Source of the DNA: Alectoria sarmentosa
Lineage: Eukaryota; Ascomycota; Lecanoromycetes; Lecanorales; Parmeliaceae
Length of the DNA stretch: 64,000 nucleotides
Direction of reading: 5' to 3'
NCBI GenBank assembly: GCA_009733775.1
Contig: WOGZ01000098.1
Location: 1-64,000 of the forward strand
The notes below the pieces were generated by a model, which was not told the origin of the DNA, searched no databases, and saw only the letters and a list, made by a program, of their open reading frames with translations. Below are positions 10,481 to 23,635 of this stretch, piece by piece (the first letter of the stretch is position 1; each line of letters opens with the position of its first letter). Position numbers and translations under genes: made by a program.

Positions 10481-13400
10481 CAAAAAAAGAAAATATAAAA
10501 AAAAAAAAAAAGCCATTGGTCACTATGGAACGCGGTACCTAGCTGTTTTCGGTTAGGTGATTTAAGCGATGACATCAGCTGCGAGCCAAGACTTTGCAAC
10601 TGCTGGTGGTTTTTTTCATACACCGTTGGGAGAAGTCTCGTCAATTTCAACTTGGCAATCTCAATACACCGTATCAAACCAAGAACGTTTATGAACCATG
10701 TTTGAATTCCCGGTCATGCTTCCAGCTGCTCCTCAATCCCTCTATCGACTTATGATGCTGTCAGCGCCGCGACCAAGGAAAATACTGACCCCCGTTGATG
10801 ACGTCGGATTATCCAATCAATGCGTGAGAGCTTGTTTTTTTTCCCGGAAATCACCTTCGCATATGACCTCTTCTCACAGCTGTGAACTTGAAACAATAAT
10901 AAAATTCATCAAGATGGACGGAGCATTGAAAGCAATCCCCACCCTTCCAGCCGAGACCTGTATCCAGCATGATACATCAATCGCTCTAATCCTTGTTTTG
11001 GTGGGTACTAATTTCCATGCTCTGCAATCGACCACGTGCATCTGTACAGAAGTGAACTACAAGCTTTCAGCGGGCTTCTCTACGAGCATCCATTGAACAC
11101 TTGCACCCCCACAGCCTCTTACTTTACAAACACAAACCTCCTTCAACCAAGAACGGCTTTTCTCACCTCTCTCACAATCGCCCAAGAAACGCTTCGTGCT
11201 ACCACAGAGCCTCTCATGCTTCAACAACCGATCCATACGCTGCTCCAGAATATCCAAGGTCTCTGCTATCGTCGCTTTTGATATTTTAGTAGTATTGAGA
11301 ACAAATCCTGGCTGATCTCGGAAGAAATAATCCTAGACATCTACTACCAGTATATGTAAGAACGAGGGCTTACTAGATATGTGGTCTTCGATCATTCGCT
11401 TACTCTCCAGAGACCGCCGGTTGGAATCTAAGTCCAGCCATAAGGCGTAGCTCACAAATGACCACGCTTATCAAATAGCCAAACCCTGTCCGCAAGAGAA
11501 ATCCAGCTGATAGAAGATCCGTGAAGCTGTAGGGACGACTTGTGTCGTCCATTGCTACCCTAATCATATTTCGGATGGCGTATGCTCTCTTTGGTTTGAT
11601 GAAGCGGTTCATGACTCGTGGTATGAATGTGCCATCCTCCAGCAGGCAGTAAGAGTGGAAAATTGGTGTCTAACGAATATATTGCTGTGTTTGAGAAAAT
11701 TCGCTCCTAACCGCAAATTTGACGGTGTGTGCAGAGCGGTCTCAACTTTTGCCTATCTGCGACGACCTGCAATAGTAGCTTGCACAGAGTGTGTGCAAGA
11801 AGGCAGCAGTGTTTTGGCATTCTGTTACCTTATAGCCTGCTCTAAATATGGTCTTCTTTCCGAATTGGCACCAGTCAGAGCTGTGGTGCTTGCAGAAAGT
11901 CACACTCTCTGGCTTGGTCTACCAGCTGCTTTTGATGTGAACCACCAAGGATGAGATTAATGATGCTCAATTAATTTGCGGCAAGATAAGCCATAACATC
12001 CTCTCTCTTCCTTGGACTGAAGTCAAGTTGTCCCGCTTCAAATGCCCTAGCGAGGGCAGTGAGTTTGAATACGAAAGAAGAAAGACCTTGTCTTGTTGGA
12101 TCGCTGATGCTATCCCTAGCCCATCTCTTTCCTTGTGGCTTATGAATACACGCTGACCAGTGAATCAACACTGGGATATTGTTTACTTATATTGCTGCTG
12201 TCGGTGTCTCAATCATTTGTCCACAAAATATTTACTCAAGTGAGGGTTACGTCGACGAACATTCTGGAATGAGGCCCCTCTCACGTGTGATTAGCGGAGA
12301 GTATATACGAGCAATACAAGTAATATCCGTGACCTTCTACTTCAAGATTGACGTTCGCGGGGGGGGTGGAAGGACTTCTCTCTGGGCGCGACTTTTGGTC
12401 TTGGGGATGCAAAAAGCACAGCCTTGATTCTCCTCATTACGTTCAAGGGAAAAGGTCGGCTCTGGTTCTGAGCCTCATGGTTCTGTTCCCCCCATTGTTC
12501 TATAATTTCTCCTTCTCTAATCCGACTCCTCTCTGATAATGCTTTGCTCACGCTCCAGTCTCTTTGCATTCCTAGCTGAGTGTTTGATTGCGATCCTCTA
12601 CTTCCACCTCAACTTATTGTAATCTCTCACCCCCGCGAAAAACCCTTAGCACTCTTGCTTTAAAGGCCAGCAAACATGTCACAGTGCCGAAAATCTCTCC
12701 TCTAGATCATGTAACCACCATCGACTCGTCACCTGTTCCGTTAGAACCTTGAATATTGCAAGTCAGTGACTCTCTTCGGAGAGCGGCATACCGGATGTTA
12801 TCAGCGCAATCTCTCAACCCACTTCGAGCACGGCAAACGATGAAAGTACGATACCCACGTATTGCGACAAGCCGTGAGAACAGACGAACAGATTCTCCTT
12901 CCGCCCTCATCTCGGTAATTCTTCGAACTCTGGGAAGATAAGAAAGGATACACAACTCTCCAACCATGTCCCATTACTTGGCCGCACAAGCAGTCGAAGC
13001 AAACCGATCGGTAGAGACCACAACATGCGGACAAATTCGCATCGATCGATCCAGTAAGCGAAGAAAGGCGCCAACCAACATGCACTACATACACAAGCTG
13101 CCAGTTCAGCAAAGAGATCTGTCACCCACAAACCAACGACCCCGAAGTGGCTACTACGTTTCCACCCCAGAAGAAGCATGGCCTACATCACATTCCCATC
13201 CCATCCCAAACTGCCACACCATCCACTAACCCAGAACAAAACCGCAACCTCCCAAAACCACCTCCTCGCATGCATCCTCATACCCACTCTAGAACCCCAG
13301 AACATCACCACACATCCTCCCAGCAGGGGTGAGACTACAAGAACCCTACCAAGCGCTCAAGAAGATCATGATCTAAAAATGAGCACCAGCAAGCATCAAA

Positions 13401-14614
13401 GCACCCCACACCCATCTGATCTGCTGCATTCATGCCTTAAGCCGTCGCGACCGGCAGAACCTCCCTTCCGTCGCGAGACCGATCTCCCATCAAGACTCGT
13501 CCACCGCCAGACTGTTACCGCATCAAAACCATAGCACAAAGCGCTGCTACTTTCCGCTTGGATACACACACACCCAGACAACCAACATACCCGATATCCC
13601 ATTCATTGAAAGAACCAGTAAGAACATCACCCACTCGCAATCACAAAAAGCTGCTATGCTACCTAAGCCCTCATACCGATCGCGCAGAGAAGCATAGACC
13701 CCGACACCACCAAGAACACGAGAAAATGGCAGAGGAGACCCGCTTTATCTATCACAACAGCCACACTGCAGCGTGTTTCCAAGGGAATCCTTTACCTACA
13801 TACCATACCAGCAACCTCCCTCCCTCCCTCCTGATATGTAAGCCCGTCCGTCTCAGATGTTCCGCGACCGGGTTCTCATCACCAATTCCAGCTCCAATAA
13901 ACAAAAAAACGCCCAGAACCGAGCACGGAGCCGACAGACATCCCGACAAATTCCGACACAAATCACCACTTGCTTCATGGCCGCTTTTTTTTGAGTACAA
14001 TCGCCCAAGCACCCAAGCACCCATGCACCCATATGTTCCAGAAGAAACAAATTGGAGATGCGCTCGGGGCCTCTATATCCGATGATACCCTTTCAAGTAG
14101 GAAAAAAAAAAAAAAAAAAGGGGCGCTACCGCAAACGCATCTTGCTCCCTATATTCATATCGCTATGAGTAACGAGACAGCCTCAGCGCTATACTGTTAG
14201 CCTCGCTGTTTATCCTTTTCCATGAAGAATATGACGTATATGTATTGAAAGAACACTCGCCGACGACTTCGACGACGGGATTCCTGGAGCCGGAATATGA
14301 GTCTCGTGCTGGTGGGGGGATTTTCTTCATCTCGAGGACGGGTGAGAGCAGACTTCGCAGATACAGATTACAATTTGAGGTTATAAGGAAGTGCAGATAC
14401 GCAAGTATAACGTAGCTTGCCCGGCATTGGAAAAGAGCCCCGAAAAGCTAAGACAAGGAAAAGAAAGGTTATTTCGTCATGGAAAGAGCAAGAATTGCTA
14501 ACAGGTCAAGGAACTAGTACATCATGTTCTAGCCAGTAGCATTGAGAATGAAACGCCCAGATATTCGTGGTCGCGTAACGCCATCATCGAAGCCCACCAC
14601 CTGCCCTGCCTCCT
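10481..14614. other. Gene-poor stretch right of the AT-rich block
   Basis: Base composition becomes normal within a few tens of bases near 10,480-10,510, after an A-rich run. Several open frames exist but none has recognisable motifs or splice support. The most protein-like are minus-strand pieces at 11400-11612 and 11971-12171; they could be remnants of an old gene. The stretch 13,150-14,050 is C-rich on the + strand with a short CCCAAGCA/CCCATGCA repeat near 14,004-14,036, and an 18-A run followed by GGGG lies at about 14,102-14,123. No RNA gene was seen. Confidence 0.5.
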
Positions 14615-17600
14615 TTAAAACCCCCACTGTCTCAACCAAATCTCCATCCACTCCGGTCCCACAGCCCTCAGCTCGCGCATCGCTTGACTTCTCTTAACCG
14701 TCTGCTCTGTCTCCAACTCAGCCTCCTTACCACTGGCCTCCATTTGCTCAAAGAACTCTAGTAATTTGATACCCGGATTTTTTGCCACATCATCGGTCTT
14801 TGATGCGGTAGCTTTCAGAGTCTCGAACCAAGACTTGAAGCTTACGGGCTCGATTGTATCATCAAAATACTTGGTGATAGAAGGGACAAGGTCTTCCCAC
14901 GAGCCGGACTGCGGGTTCACGACGTTGTGGTAATTAGTCCAGACTGTAGTTGATAGTCCATCTTCGATATCGGAAAGGAGAAGATCGACTATGACGTTTG
15001 CGGTAATGTCAACGGGGATCCAGGCTACCGTGTCTTGGCCAGGAAGGGTTGTTGGAATTTTGCCCAGGTACTTGGAGCTGGCGATAAGCTAGAGTACGAC
15101 CATTTCAGCAGCTACTTCTGAAGTCCCGTACAGAGTGATTGTGAAGGCTTAGACAACAGACAAGTAGAACTTACGCTCGGTAACCATTCCTGCTTATTCC
15201 AAACTCCACCTTTAATTACAGGCCCTGCAAGTTGTCCAACGCGGCAGATGGCGGCTGAAACACTAGAATCTTTTCCAGCTTTCTCAAGTAGTTGTTCAGC
15301 TACGTACTTTGATTCTCCGTAGCCCATAGCTGCAGGAACACTGAAATCGTAAAAGACTGACTCGGGGACCTTATCTTCGGGATACCTGATTGCCCAGTTG
15401 TCCAAGGTGGAGACGCTGGATGTGAACAAGATCGGTAGGCTCTTCGGTGACTGATTTGAAAGGTTGATAAGGTCCCGAACCCCTGCAATGTGTGGTTCGA
15501 AGGATTCCAGATTCAGATTGAAGTCCACCTGCCATTGATTGTCTTATATATGAGTCAGCTGTTTATTTGTGGTAGTGAGTGGGACCGACGCATACGTATT
15601 ATAAATGAAGCTTCTTTGGCAAGCATTTTGTAGTTATCAGCACCCAACCCTAGATTATCCTTACTGAGATCGGTGGTCAGAAATTGAACCCTGTCTCCCC
15701 ATTCAGTGATTAGGCCTCGCAATCTGTTGCCGTTCTTCTGCTTAGTTTCGGTATCAGCTCCTCGATTGAGACAAATGACCTTTGTCACTAGCGTATTAGC
15801 CAATAAGCAGTCCAGGAGATACGAGCCAAGCGAGCCTGTGCTGCCTGTCAGAACAACCGTGAGACCTTGCGCTTGGCAGTGAGTGGTGTCCTTCTTGGCT
15901 TGCGGTAGGCCATGCGAGTACTTGGCGAGCATCGCCTCCATCTTGCCAATCCTTTCTTTGTCCATGCTCTCAGATGCGGCTCCACCGTGATCTGCCAGAT
16001 TGTGTACGGCATTGGCGAGCTTGGAAATGGTAGGGCTGGAATATATTGTCCTTGGTGACATGAGGTGCGCAACAGCTCCTCCATCATGGTCTCTGAACGA
16101 GGACCGGAGCTGCCGTACAAGATTCATCACTTGCAGCGAATCCATGCCAGCAGCAAAGAAATCTTGTTCAAAAGTGATGTTCTGAAGCCCTCCCATCCCA
16201 GTCAAGATATTGCGCATGCCGATTCTTAATGCATCTTGGTCCCTGGGATTCAGCTGGACGGCATCTGATGAATCTCCGAGGCCTGTAAGGTCCCTATACA
16301 ATTGATCAATCTCTTCTTCGTAGGCTTGGTTCGTAGCGCGACGCTTCACCGTGCTCTTATCGGTCCTCAGCATCGGCTTACCGGCCTTGGTGAAGATGAT
16401 GTGGTCAAGATCAAGTTTAGCATGACCAGGAGCACTTTCGTTCGCATTGGTAACATATGGCGATAGATCGTCGAGGACTTTTTTTCTACCTTCGGCCGTC
16501 TCCGGAACGGTTTCTTTGAGCTCCAAAAGCGCAGCTGCCTCGAATCGCCCTTGCCCGACAACAAGTGCGCCAAAGATGCCTGGGCAAGAGCGCAAAGTCG
16601 CCTCCATATCATTAGGATTGAATTTTTCCCCGTTGGAAAACACGATCACGTCATCGGATCTTCCTTCATAGAGCCATAGATCCTGCTTCGAGGGATGCTT
16701 CGAGTAGACATCATTCATCGAGAACTCAGATTGATCAGGGAAGGTGTAGAACGACCAGTGGAGAGGATCTGTTGAGTCATGGCGCGTGAAGACCTGTTCG
16801 TATAATCCAGGGCTCACTTCCCGAAATTCGACTCCTTTCATTCTAGGATCAAAATGAAAGTAAACCCAGTCTTCTGGAGGCTTATGTAGGTTCGGGAAAA
16901 GCCCAACTTCTGATGTTCCCATCACATTTAGGACATCGGTATGTTTTGAGATTGCATCACCAACAGTCTTCCCGAGCGGTCCTAGTTTTGTCAAATCAGC
17001 GTTCCGGCACTCTCGAAGTTCTAATACTGACCGCCAGCGTATCGAGCGTACTTGAGCTTCTTCAACTTTTCGAGAGAATTCTGCGACTGGCTGAAATCTT
17101 CCCAGGTAGATGGCGCAAGAAAGCAAACATCCAGATTGACATTATCCAGAAGATCATGGATGAGATCGGCACTTATGGGGCGGCCAGGAGGCGGCCAGAC
17201 TATCGTCTCCTCAAAATACAACGCAACTAACAGGCACTGGATTATACCCGCTACCTAAGATGTAATCAGTGCGGGTATCGGTATCAGAGACCGAGGTCAT
17301 GCCAGGATGATATCCTTACATGAAAGGGGGGCAAACTCGTAAAGGTGCGGACAGGACCTTTGAAAACCTTGATCTGGGCGTCAAATCCGTCTAGGGCAGA
17401 TATCAGGTGATGGTTATCTACATTTGCCACCCCGCCGTGATACAAGGTGATCGGCTTCGGTAATCCAGTGGATCCCGAGGTATGGACCACCATAAACGGG
17501 TCTTGCGAAGCCTCTCTGAAGGTCTTGTTGTACTCGTAATGCTCCGTGAAGTCACCACGTAAGAATTCTTTGAGCCCTTCAACATTAAGGTGGCGCATAT

Positions 17601-18146
17601 CTTTTTTTGATAAGAGATGGTCGACCTTTGATTCCACAGGGCTGATCAAGATAGTGCAATTCGTAGACTCCAAAAGGGCCAAATGACCCTCGATGCTGTT
17701 GCGTGGGGATGGTAGTAGAGTCTGCTCGCTTTGCTCAGCTCTCACAATGGCGTTTGTACAACCTAGATGTGGTCCCAGCACTGAACTCACCTTGTAACCG
17801 ACTTTGGTCGCTGCGAGGGCAACAATGTAATATCTGAGGTCCACTGATAGTGGCAAGCTTAGCGACATCACCCTCGGAGCAAAGATGCCTTACTCGGACC
17901 AAGATATGCGATTGTCTCGAAATGAGCACTTTTCCCAAGTTTGTTTTCAATCCAGAAAGCAGCTCGATTGACTGCACGAGCCAGAATTCGGAAGGTAACA
18001 TCATCGAAGCCACCGGTGAAGTCTTGGTTGCGAGGGATCGAGGCATAAACGCGATTTGGAGTTGAAGCTGCTATTTCATCCACTAGTGTAGGTATCAACC
18101 TACGTCCGTACTCCGGCTCACACTCAGGCGCAGCTATTGAGGCCAT
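14615..18146 (-). CDS. NRPS-like adenylation-carrier-reductase enzyme
   Basis: Adenylate-forming reductase: activates a carboxylic acid with ATP, loads it on a phosphopantetheine arm and releases it reductively as aldehyde or alcohol. Seven exons: 18146-17894, 17843-17791, 17721-17320, 17254-17032, 16981-15596, 15542-15175 and 15088-14615, giving 1,052 aa. The adenylation domain has VHTSGSTGLPKP (~178), NVMGTSEVG, YEGRSDDVIVFSNGEKFNP and KPMLRTDKSTVKRR. The carrier attachment site is FFAAGMDSLQ (Ser ~590). The reductase domain has VLTGSTGSLGSYLL (~685) and the catalytic YGESK (~845). No condensation domain is present. The ATG at 18146 is the first in frame. The neighbouring DUF3292-like protein and AflR-type regulator on the same strand suggest a small metabolite cluster. 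The substrate cannot be told from sequence. Confidence 0.9.
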
Positions 18147-18913
18147 GGCGGTAGACAAAGATATTGATTGATAGTAAGAATGGAAAGAGTCTCTAGGGAG
18201 GAAGTTAAGTGAAGCCAGTTCCCCTCCTTGGCAGAACCTCGGCCGAAAGCTCTAAAAACAAATGTCATGCAGGATGATTAGCCGAGGGTATGCGTATGAT
18301 CCGCGTGGCAACCTGTGCCTGTACTCCTTCCTATGGTGGGTAGCCAGCAAGGTCTTGTCCTTGCTTACTGGAATGAGCGTTTCTAATATTTAAAATCACG
18401 TCATGAATTTGTTACTTTGATGGTGGCACGTGCAGTCCTCGGCTTTGTTCAGTAATCGCTGCTGAAGGCTTATATCCGACTTCTCCAGCATCTCCAAACG
18501 GAGGAGAGCTCTTCAGCTGTGTATCCCGAATCGAGTGAGCAGAAAGACCACCTGATGCGCCACGAAGGAGCGCGGCAACCAGGCGACAAAAAGCCGGTAA
18601 TCGGCTCAACTTTACTGTTCCCGCCCTCCCCAAGGATTCCCAGGAAACCTTCTGTCTTAGCGCCAGTGACTTGAAAGAAAGCGTGGTCGTGCAGCTCTTA
18701 CGGTAGGTCTCTTCGCGTTCACTCGGTTTCAAGGTCGTAGTTGCATGATTCAATCGACAGAGAGAGCACACAGCCTGCGTCCACCCAAAGAATTCGTCAT
18801 GACTGATCCTGGTCGGTTCGGTCTTTGCATCTCCGCATCTGAACATCGGGCACCAATTTGATGCTCGGCCGTCTCACGTCATCACGTTCCGCTTTGCGAT
18901 TGCTGCAGCTTTG
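18147..18913. promoter_or_regulatory. Upstream region of the NRPS-like gene
   Basis: 767 bp between the NRPS-like start and the 3' end of the DUF3292-like gene, both on the minus strand. A minus-strand open frame of 144 codons (18412-18846) has no recognisable features. No TCG-N5-CGA site of the AflR type was noticed by eye; a shorter TCGGCCGA lies near 18,240. Confidence 0.4.
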
Positions 18914-21174
18914 TCATCCAGTGACCTGCCATGCCAGGCCGCTAAAACCGATAATTTGAGTAAAAACTTCATTCCTGAGCGCCAGGCCCATGACCTTGAA
19001 CTCGCTACCATCCATGAGCTCGAAGATCAGCCCACTATCAGACTGTTTGCGAACGGTCTTGCAGTTCTGATATCGTAACTCCCATAAAAGGGTTGATCTT
19101 ACTGCAGTCACGTAATGAGCACCATTCGAGCTTACGTGAAGATTTCCATGATGGCTTTGGCACGTGCAATGGTATTTGCCGATATCGACTGCCTGTTCGG
19201 TCTCGTCAACCACCTTTGAACACGTGTCCTCCTTATCTGATGGGCCTCTATCTTTTCCGACAGACTTTTGAGGCATTGCGTCTGCGCTGTGACGAGCCTC
19301 TACTTGTAATCGGGCTATTGCCCACTCGGCTACAATGAGGAGTGTCAGCGTCAGCGTCAATGCTGAAGGCACAAAAGCCGTGGGACTTCGAGTACGTACC
19401 ATCTGTGGGTACCTTCCAAAACAGCCAGGTCCACGGCGATACAACATGTCGATACTGTGGCATACGACTCGCAATTGGAAATGTCCCGAAGAACATAAGG
19501 GCGGCTTCAAGCTGTGTTATCTTGACCAGCAGCCAGAGTGGTGTGGTGGTGACGGAAAGCCAAACGAGACTAAGAAGCGAAAGCGAAATTATTGTGCGGC
19601 GAGGGCTCCGCCATTCATAAAAGCTGTGAGCGACACTTATCAGCATCCTATCATGACGTACTGGCAGGATGGAAAGCCTAAGCGTGTGCAATAATACCAC
19701 GAAGTAATCCAATTCCTACTTACTTTCTCACTAGCACATTTCCGAATCAGCATTACCATATGTAGGAATTAATCTAAGGGAGTAAAAGAAGAGGAGAGGG
19801 AGAAACCCAGAGAAGTGTCTTACTGATCTCCAAAGTGTCTGCCATATCTGCGATCGCCAACAACGACCTTGGTCCCAGCTCTTTGATCAACGCTTCAACC
19901 CACCCACGGGAGCCATGCTGCTCGATCAGCTGGGTGAGATTTGTGGCGGTCTGATTAATGTCTTCGGACCGTTCGATGGTCACTTTGAGATCTTCAATAG
20001 TTGGAGGATAAAAGTGTCGCCGGAGTACGAGCCACATCAGGCCGAGGACCTGGAGCGAATGTCGTTAGCAACTGTGACCCTGGACCTCAGATCGAATAGG
20101 TATAGCCTACCGCAGCGCCGGCAAGATGACCGATAGCCCAAAGAAAGAGATAAGACCCAAGATATACGCCGGTCTCCATGGGGTCATCCCATCGGTAAAT
20201 GTGCCGGATCTTCATCAAAACTACTTGGTAGGGCGTAGAAGTCATGATGAGCCTCTCGAGGCAGGTGTTTATTGCGTCTTCATTTGCGGAAGGTAGAGTT
20301 GGCGAGTCGTCGATGTATTGATCACCGTATTGCCTGGCGTAGAAGTGTGCAAGCTGGAAAATGGGTCAGCAATCGAGCGTATTTGCAAATCTCACGTATT
20401 GTCAAGAGTACCTACGTGCTGGCTGTACAGGGCCCAATTGATCTGGCCTTCCTCCTTCTGATCTCCCATCTTGAAGTCCTTTTTCTGGGGTCGTTGTAGA
20501 TTGAAGGGCGGTATTCTCCTGACTTTGAGAACATGACGATCCATTGTCCATCTGACATATTGGTCTTGCCTCGCCTTTTTCAAGTCCTCCAACTGCTCCA
20601 ACGCCGAATGCCGCTCCTCCTTGTTGCTAGCATCCGACACACTGTCGTATACGCGAACCAGGTTCACGTCGGCGCCGTGGGCTATGACTTGGTTGTCCAT
20701 GACATCAGCCACCTTTGCCCCACTTGCGCCACTTACTAGAGATGATACAGTATCGACAGGGTTGTGTAAGAGATCTTTAACATTGGGACCCGTATGTTCT
20801 GGCACAGGATGGAAGAGGCGGTCGTCGTCGCGATCGTGGATGGGTCCAGGTGCCAAAGTAGGGGCCGTAGGTAGTTGAAGAGCGTGCTGTTGGTGGGAGG
20901 TATGGAGGATGCTATGTGTCTTCGTCTTCACTTTGGATTTTACTTTTGCAGAGACTCGGCGCACGTTTGCAAAGCTCCTCGGGCTTGTACTGGCTTCTCC
21001 TCGGTCGCCATCAATGTCGTCCCCGTCACTGTTGCTGGAGCCGGGACTTGGTGCGTGCTCCTGCAGTGGGGCGATGATATGGCGGTCGGCCTTGTCGTAG
21101 ACGTTGAAGGAGGCGCGATCCAGGCCACTTGATGCGTGCTCGATGGAGGCAGACTTGCTGAGGATGGCTGACAT
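18914..21174 (-). CDS. DUF3292-like membrane protein
   Basis: Fungal protein of unknown function. Five exons: 21174-20416, 20353-20111, 20049-19824, 19660-19400 and 19329-18914, giving 634 aa. The fourth acceptor is the least certain; this choice keeps the frame. The N-terminal ~200 residues are polar and low-complexity. There are hydrophobic segments at ~315-345 (LGSYLFLWAIGHLAG) and ~430-470 (ISLSLLSLVWLSVTTTPLWL). The family-like block SPWTWLFWKVPTDAEWAIARL is followed by a C-terminal module (NLHVSSNGAHYVTAVRS ... LIFELMDGSEFKVMGL ... NEVFTQIIG) resembling a membrane-associated PH/GRAM-type fold. The DUF3292 assignment rests on the W.FWk.PT.AEWA block. Role in the neighbouring cluster is unknown. 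Confidence 0.7.
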
Positions 21175-22205
21175 TGTGAGACTGTTAGTAGTATTTGCCC
21201 TATTTCTCCATGGATCTTGGACAGGTGTGAGATGGACTCAGCTTCTTGGCTGATGCTGGGATAATGACGAGTGACGAGGCATTGAGTGACGTGTTTGGTG
21301 TTTTATCCACCTGATCAATTTGAGGACGGACATAAAACAACCTTAGCCCCGGGACTTCAACGGCGGGAGGCCCCGCTTTTGATTAGATAAGAAAGAAGGC
21401 ACACCAACCGGTTTTCAACATGGGAATTAAAGTATGGTTACCTCGCTGAAGCACTCATAGATACATAGACATGATCCCTATTTCAATGAGAGCAAGACTC
21501 AATCTCGGAGAACTTTTGAACGTGAGATGAGGCCCTCAAGCTTCTGCTCAAGAACATGAAGCAACGACTGTGGCGTACAATCAATCAATACGTTGAAATA
21601 ATTGTGATAAAATCTCGAATCCAAGCGACGCATATAGAATCTCGACTCGCCATATTTCCACGCGGACAACCGCAAACGACAAAGACTTCGGCAGCAAAAG
21701 GATAGCACTTGATGAATTCTAGAACTTGTGTACCAAGACCCTTCTCGGTGATTGCACAGTTGGGAATTTCAATATCAAATCTTGCGGGTCTGACCTGATC
21801 GGCTTGACTCGGAGCATCGCCTCGATCATAAGAGATTCACCAAATTTCATCCAAAGGGGAGAATGGATAGCATTGAGGCCTTGATGACTTGTCAGCGCCA
21901 GCTTTTGTATCCGAGAGCTGATTCTTGACTGGAAGCATATAAAGAGAATCTAGCCCTTTCATCATGGCGCATGAAAGTAGCCAAAGAGATGCCGGCACGG
22001 AGAGCTTCGGTCTGATATCAGGAGTGAAACTCAGCTTCCAATGCTTCTATTTTCTTATCTTATCTAGTGTCAAGTAGTCTAGTCTATTCTAGTATTCCCT
22101 AGTCTATCAATCCCGTGTCGGTGGCCACGAGTGTCGTAAATGTCCTCAAGTCGCATTTTGAAGTAATTTTGTCGCTCTTTGACTTGCTCACGCTCGCCCA
22201 AAGTA
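21175..22205. other. Intergenic, DUF3292-like promoter and regulator 3' region
   Basis: About 1 kb; both flanking genes are on the minus strand. A short TCTAGT-rich repeat lies near 22,065-22,105 (TAGTGTCAAGTAGTCTAGTC and nearby). Short open frames have no support. Confidence 0.4.
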
Positions 22206-23635
22206 TCAGCACTTAGACTGCCGAATCGGCTTTGCGAGCCTCTCCTCCGCAGCTTGCACCTGGAGCACCTGTGTCTTGTCGTCTCTCCTTGAAGCGACCG
22301 CCATCGCCGCACCCTCGATGGACTTCCTCAAGCTCTGCAGCTGCATACCGATCATCATGCGAACCAGTCCGACGCGCTCATCCGGTGTCTCGACCTCGCA
22401 ACCACTAATGCACACTTTGACATCATCCATCAGATTCACTCGCGAATGGTGTCTTGCGTCCACCGTAGTCTCTCGGAATGGAGTGCCGTCGTGCACGCCG
22501 TCAAGGTATTTAGCAATGGTTGATTCGCATAGAGAGGCCAACCTTTCCATCACCATCCCTAATAGGAAGATGTACTCCGGGCGTAAAAAACAAGTTGGGC
22601 AACTCAACACCGAATTGCAACGGGCCAGTGCCTCTTTTTGGGAAGCGAGAATTGAGTCCAAGCCTGCGTTATCGAGGTACTTACCTTGCCTGGCTTTGGT
22701 TTCCAGGTCTTCGAGAAAAATGACTATGGTACTCAAACACCGACAAGTCTCTTGTATGGGACTTGATGGGGCATCTGTTTTCTGTTGAAGATTGCCGCTT
22801 GACGTTTCTGGATACGCCTGTGACGTTGACTGTGGACTTGGTAGACCGTCGGAGTAGGATTGTAGTGATGACAAAGGCGACTGGGGGGCGCAAGAACTCA
22901 ATTCGAAATCAGACCGCTGGTCGAAGACCGAAGAAATATCTTTGGGGACTTAGTGAGTTGTCATGGTCAAAGTCGTGGGTACGCACCTGATATTGAGTCT
23001 GTCGGCGTGCTTTCAAGAGACTCACAGTGACTGGCGAAATAGAATTCTGGATCAAAGTCATGTTGAATTGGCAGCGTCGTAAAGTAGTTGCTGTCTAGAT
23101 AGTCGTCGATACTTTCGCCATTGAAACCCGGCAGCATGTCACTTTGCATGAGACCAGATGTAGGAACATCATCTTCCAATTTATCTACGGGCAGGAAGCT
23201 ACTCATGGTGTCGTCCGCAAGGTCCTCCATCTTTTCTGTGGTTTCACCCGGCGCTGGCGTTTTTCGTGGTTGAGACTTGTCTGCTTTCGATCTTTTTGCG
23301 GGATCTATGGAAGAGGGTCCGAGACTGGAGTTTTTCGCCTCTCTTCGACGTCCCCTTCCTTTGCCTTGGAAGGAGTACACGCATTCACTTGAGGTACGGA
23401 TGCATCGTTCACAACCATCTCGTCGGCCACCGCATCTTTGCTGCAGGCGCGAAGAATGGTCAGCTCATCAAACGTGGGCGACAACGGCGTACATACGAAC
23501 CTTCTTCGCTCGGCACTTGTCGCATGCGGAGTAGCGCGGTCTTTGTCCGTCACGTTTACCGTTCAGAGGATCAGTGGTTCGCTCAATGAAATGTGTATCA
23601 TCGCTCTGAGCATCGTAGCGCAAGGTTCCAAACAT
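22206..23635 (-). CDS. Zn(II)2Cys6 transcription factor with AflR-type domain
   Basis: Nuclear regulator, probably of a secondary-metabolite pathway. Exons 23635-23501, 23440-23026 and 22948-22206 give 430 aa. The first intron splits the zinc cluster; after splicing it reads C38-X2-C41-X6-C48-X6-C55-X2-C58-X6-C65 (CDKCRAKKQRC ... GCERCIRTSSEC), a perfect Zn2Cys6 pattern, followed by a basic linker (GKGRGRRREAK). The C-terminal part (~250-330) has CRCLSTIVIFLEDLE and LDSILASQKEALARCNSV, which fits the AflR regulatory domain family. A GTG seven codons earlier is not used; the ATG at 23635 is taken as start. Strand and proximity make it the likely regulator of the NRPS-like gene, which is inference. 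Confidence 0.85.

Noticed and set aside
11400..12171. Minus-strand open frames at 11400-11612 and 11971-12171 as exons of one gene
   Set aside because: They look somewhat protein-like, but no splice path joins them and no family was recognised.
13558..14085. 175-codon open frame on the + strand
   Set aside because: Pro/His/Thr-rich translation caused by C-rich sequence; no domain and no splice support.
18412..18846. 144-codon minus-strand open frame between the NRPS-like and DUF3292-like genes
   Set aside because: No recognisable motif; lies in the promoter region of the NRPS-like gene.
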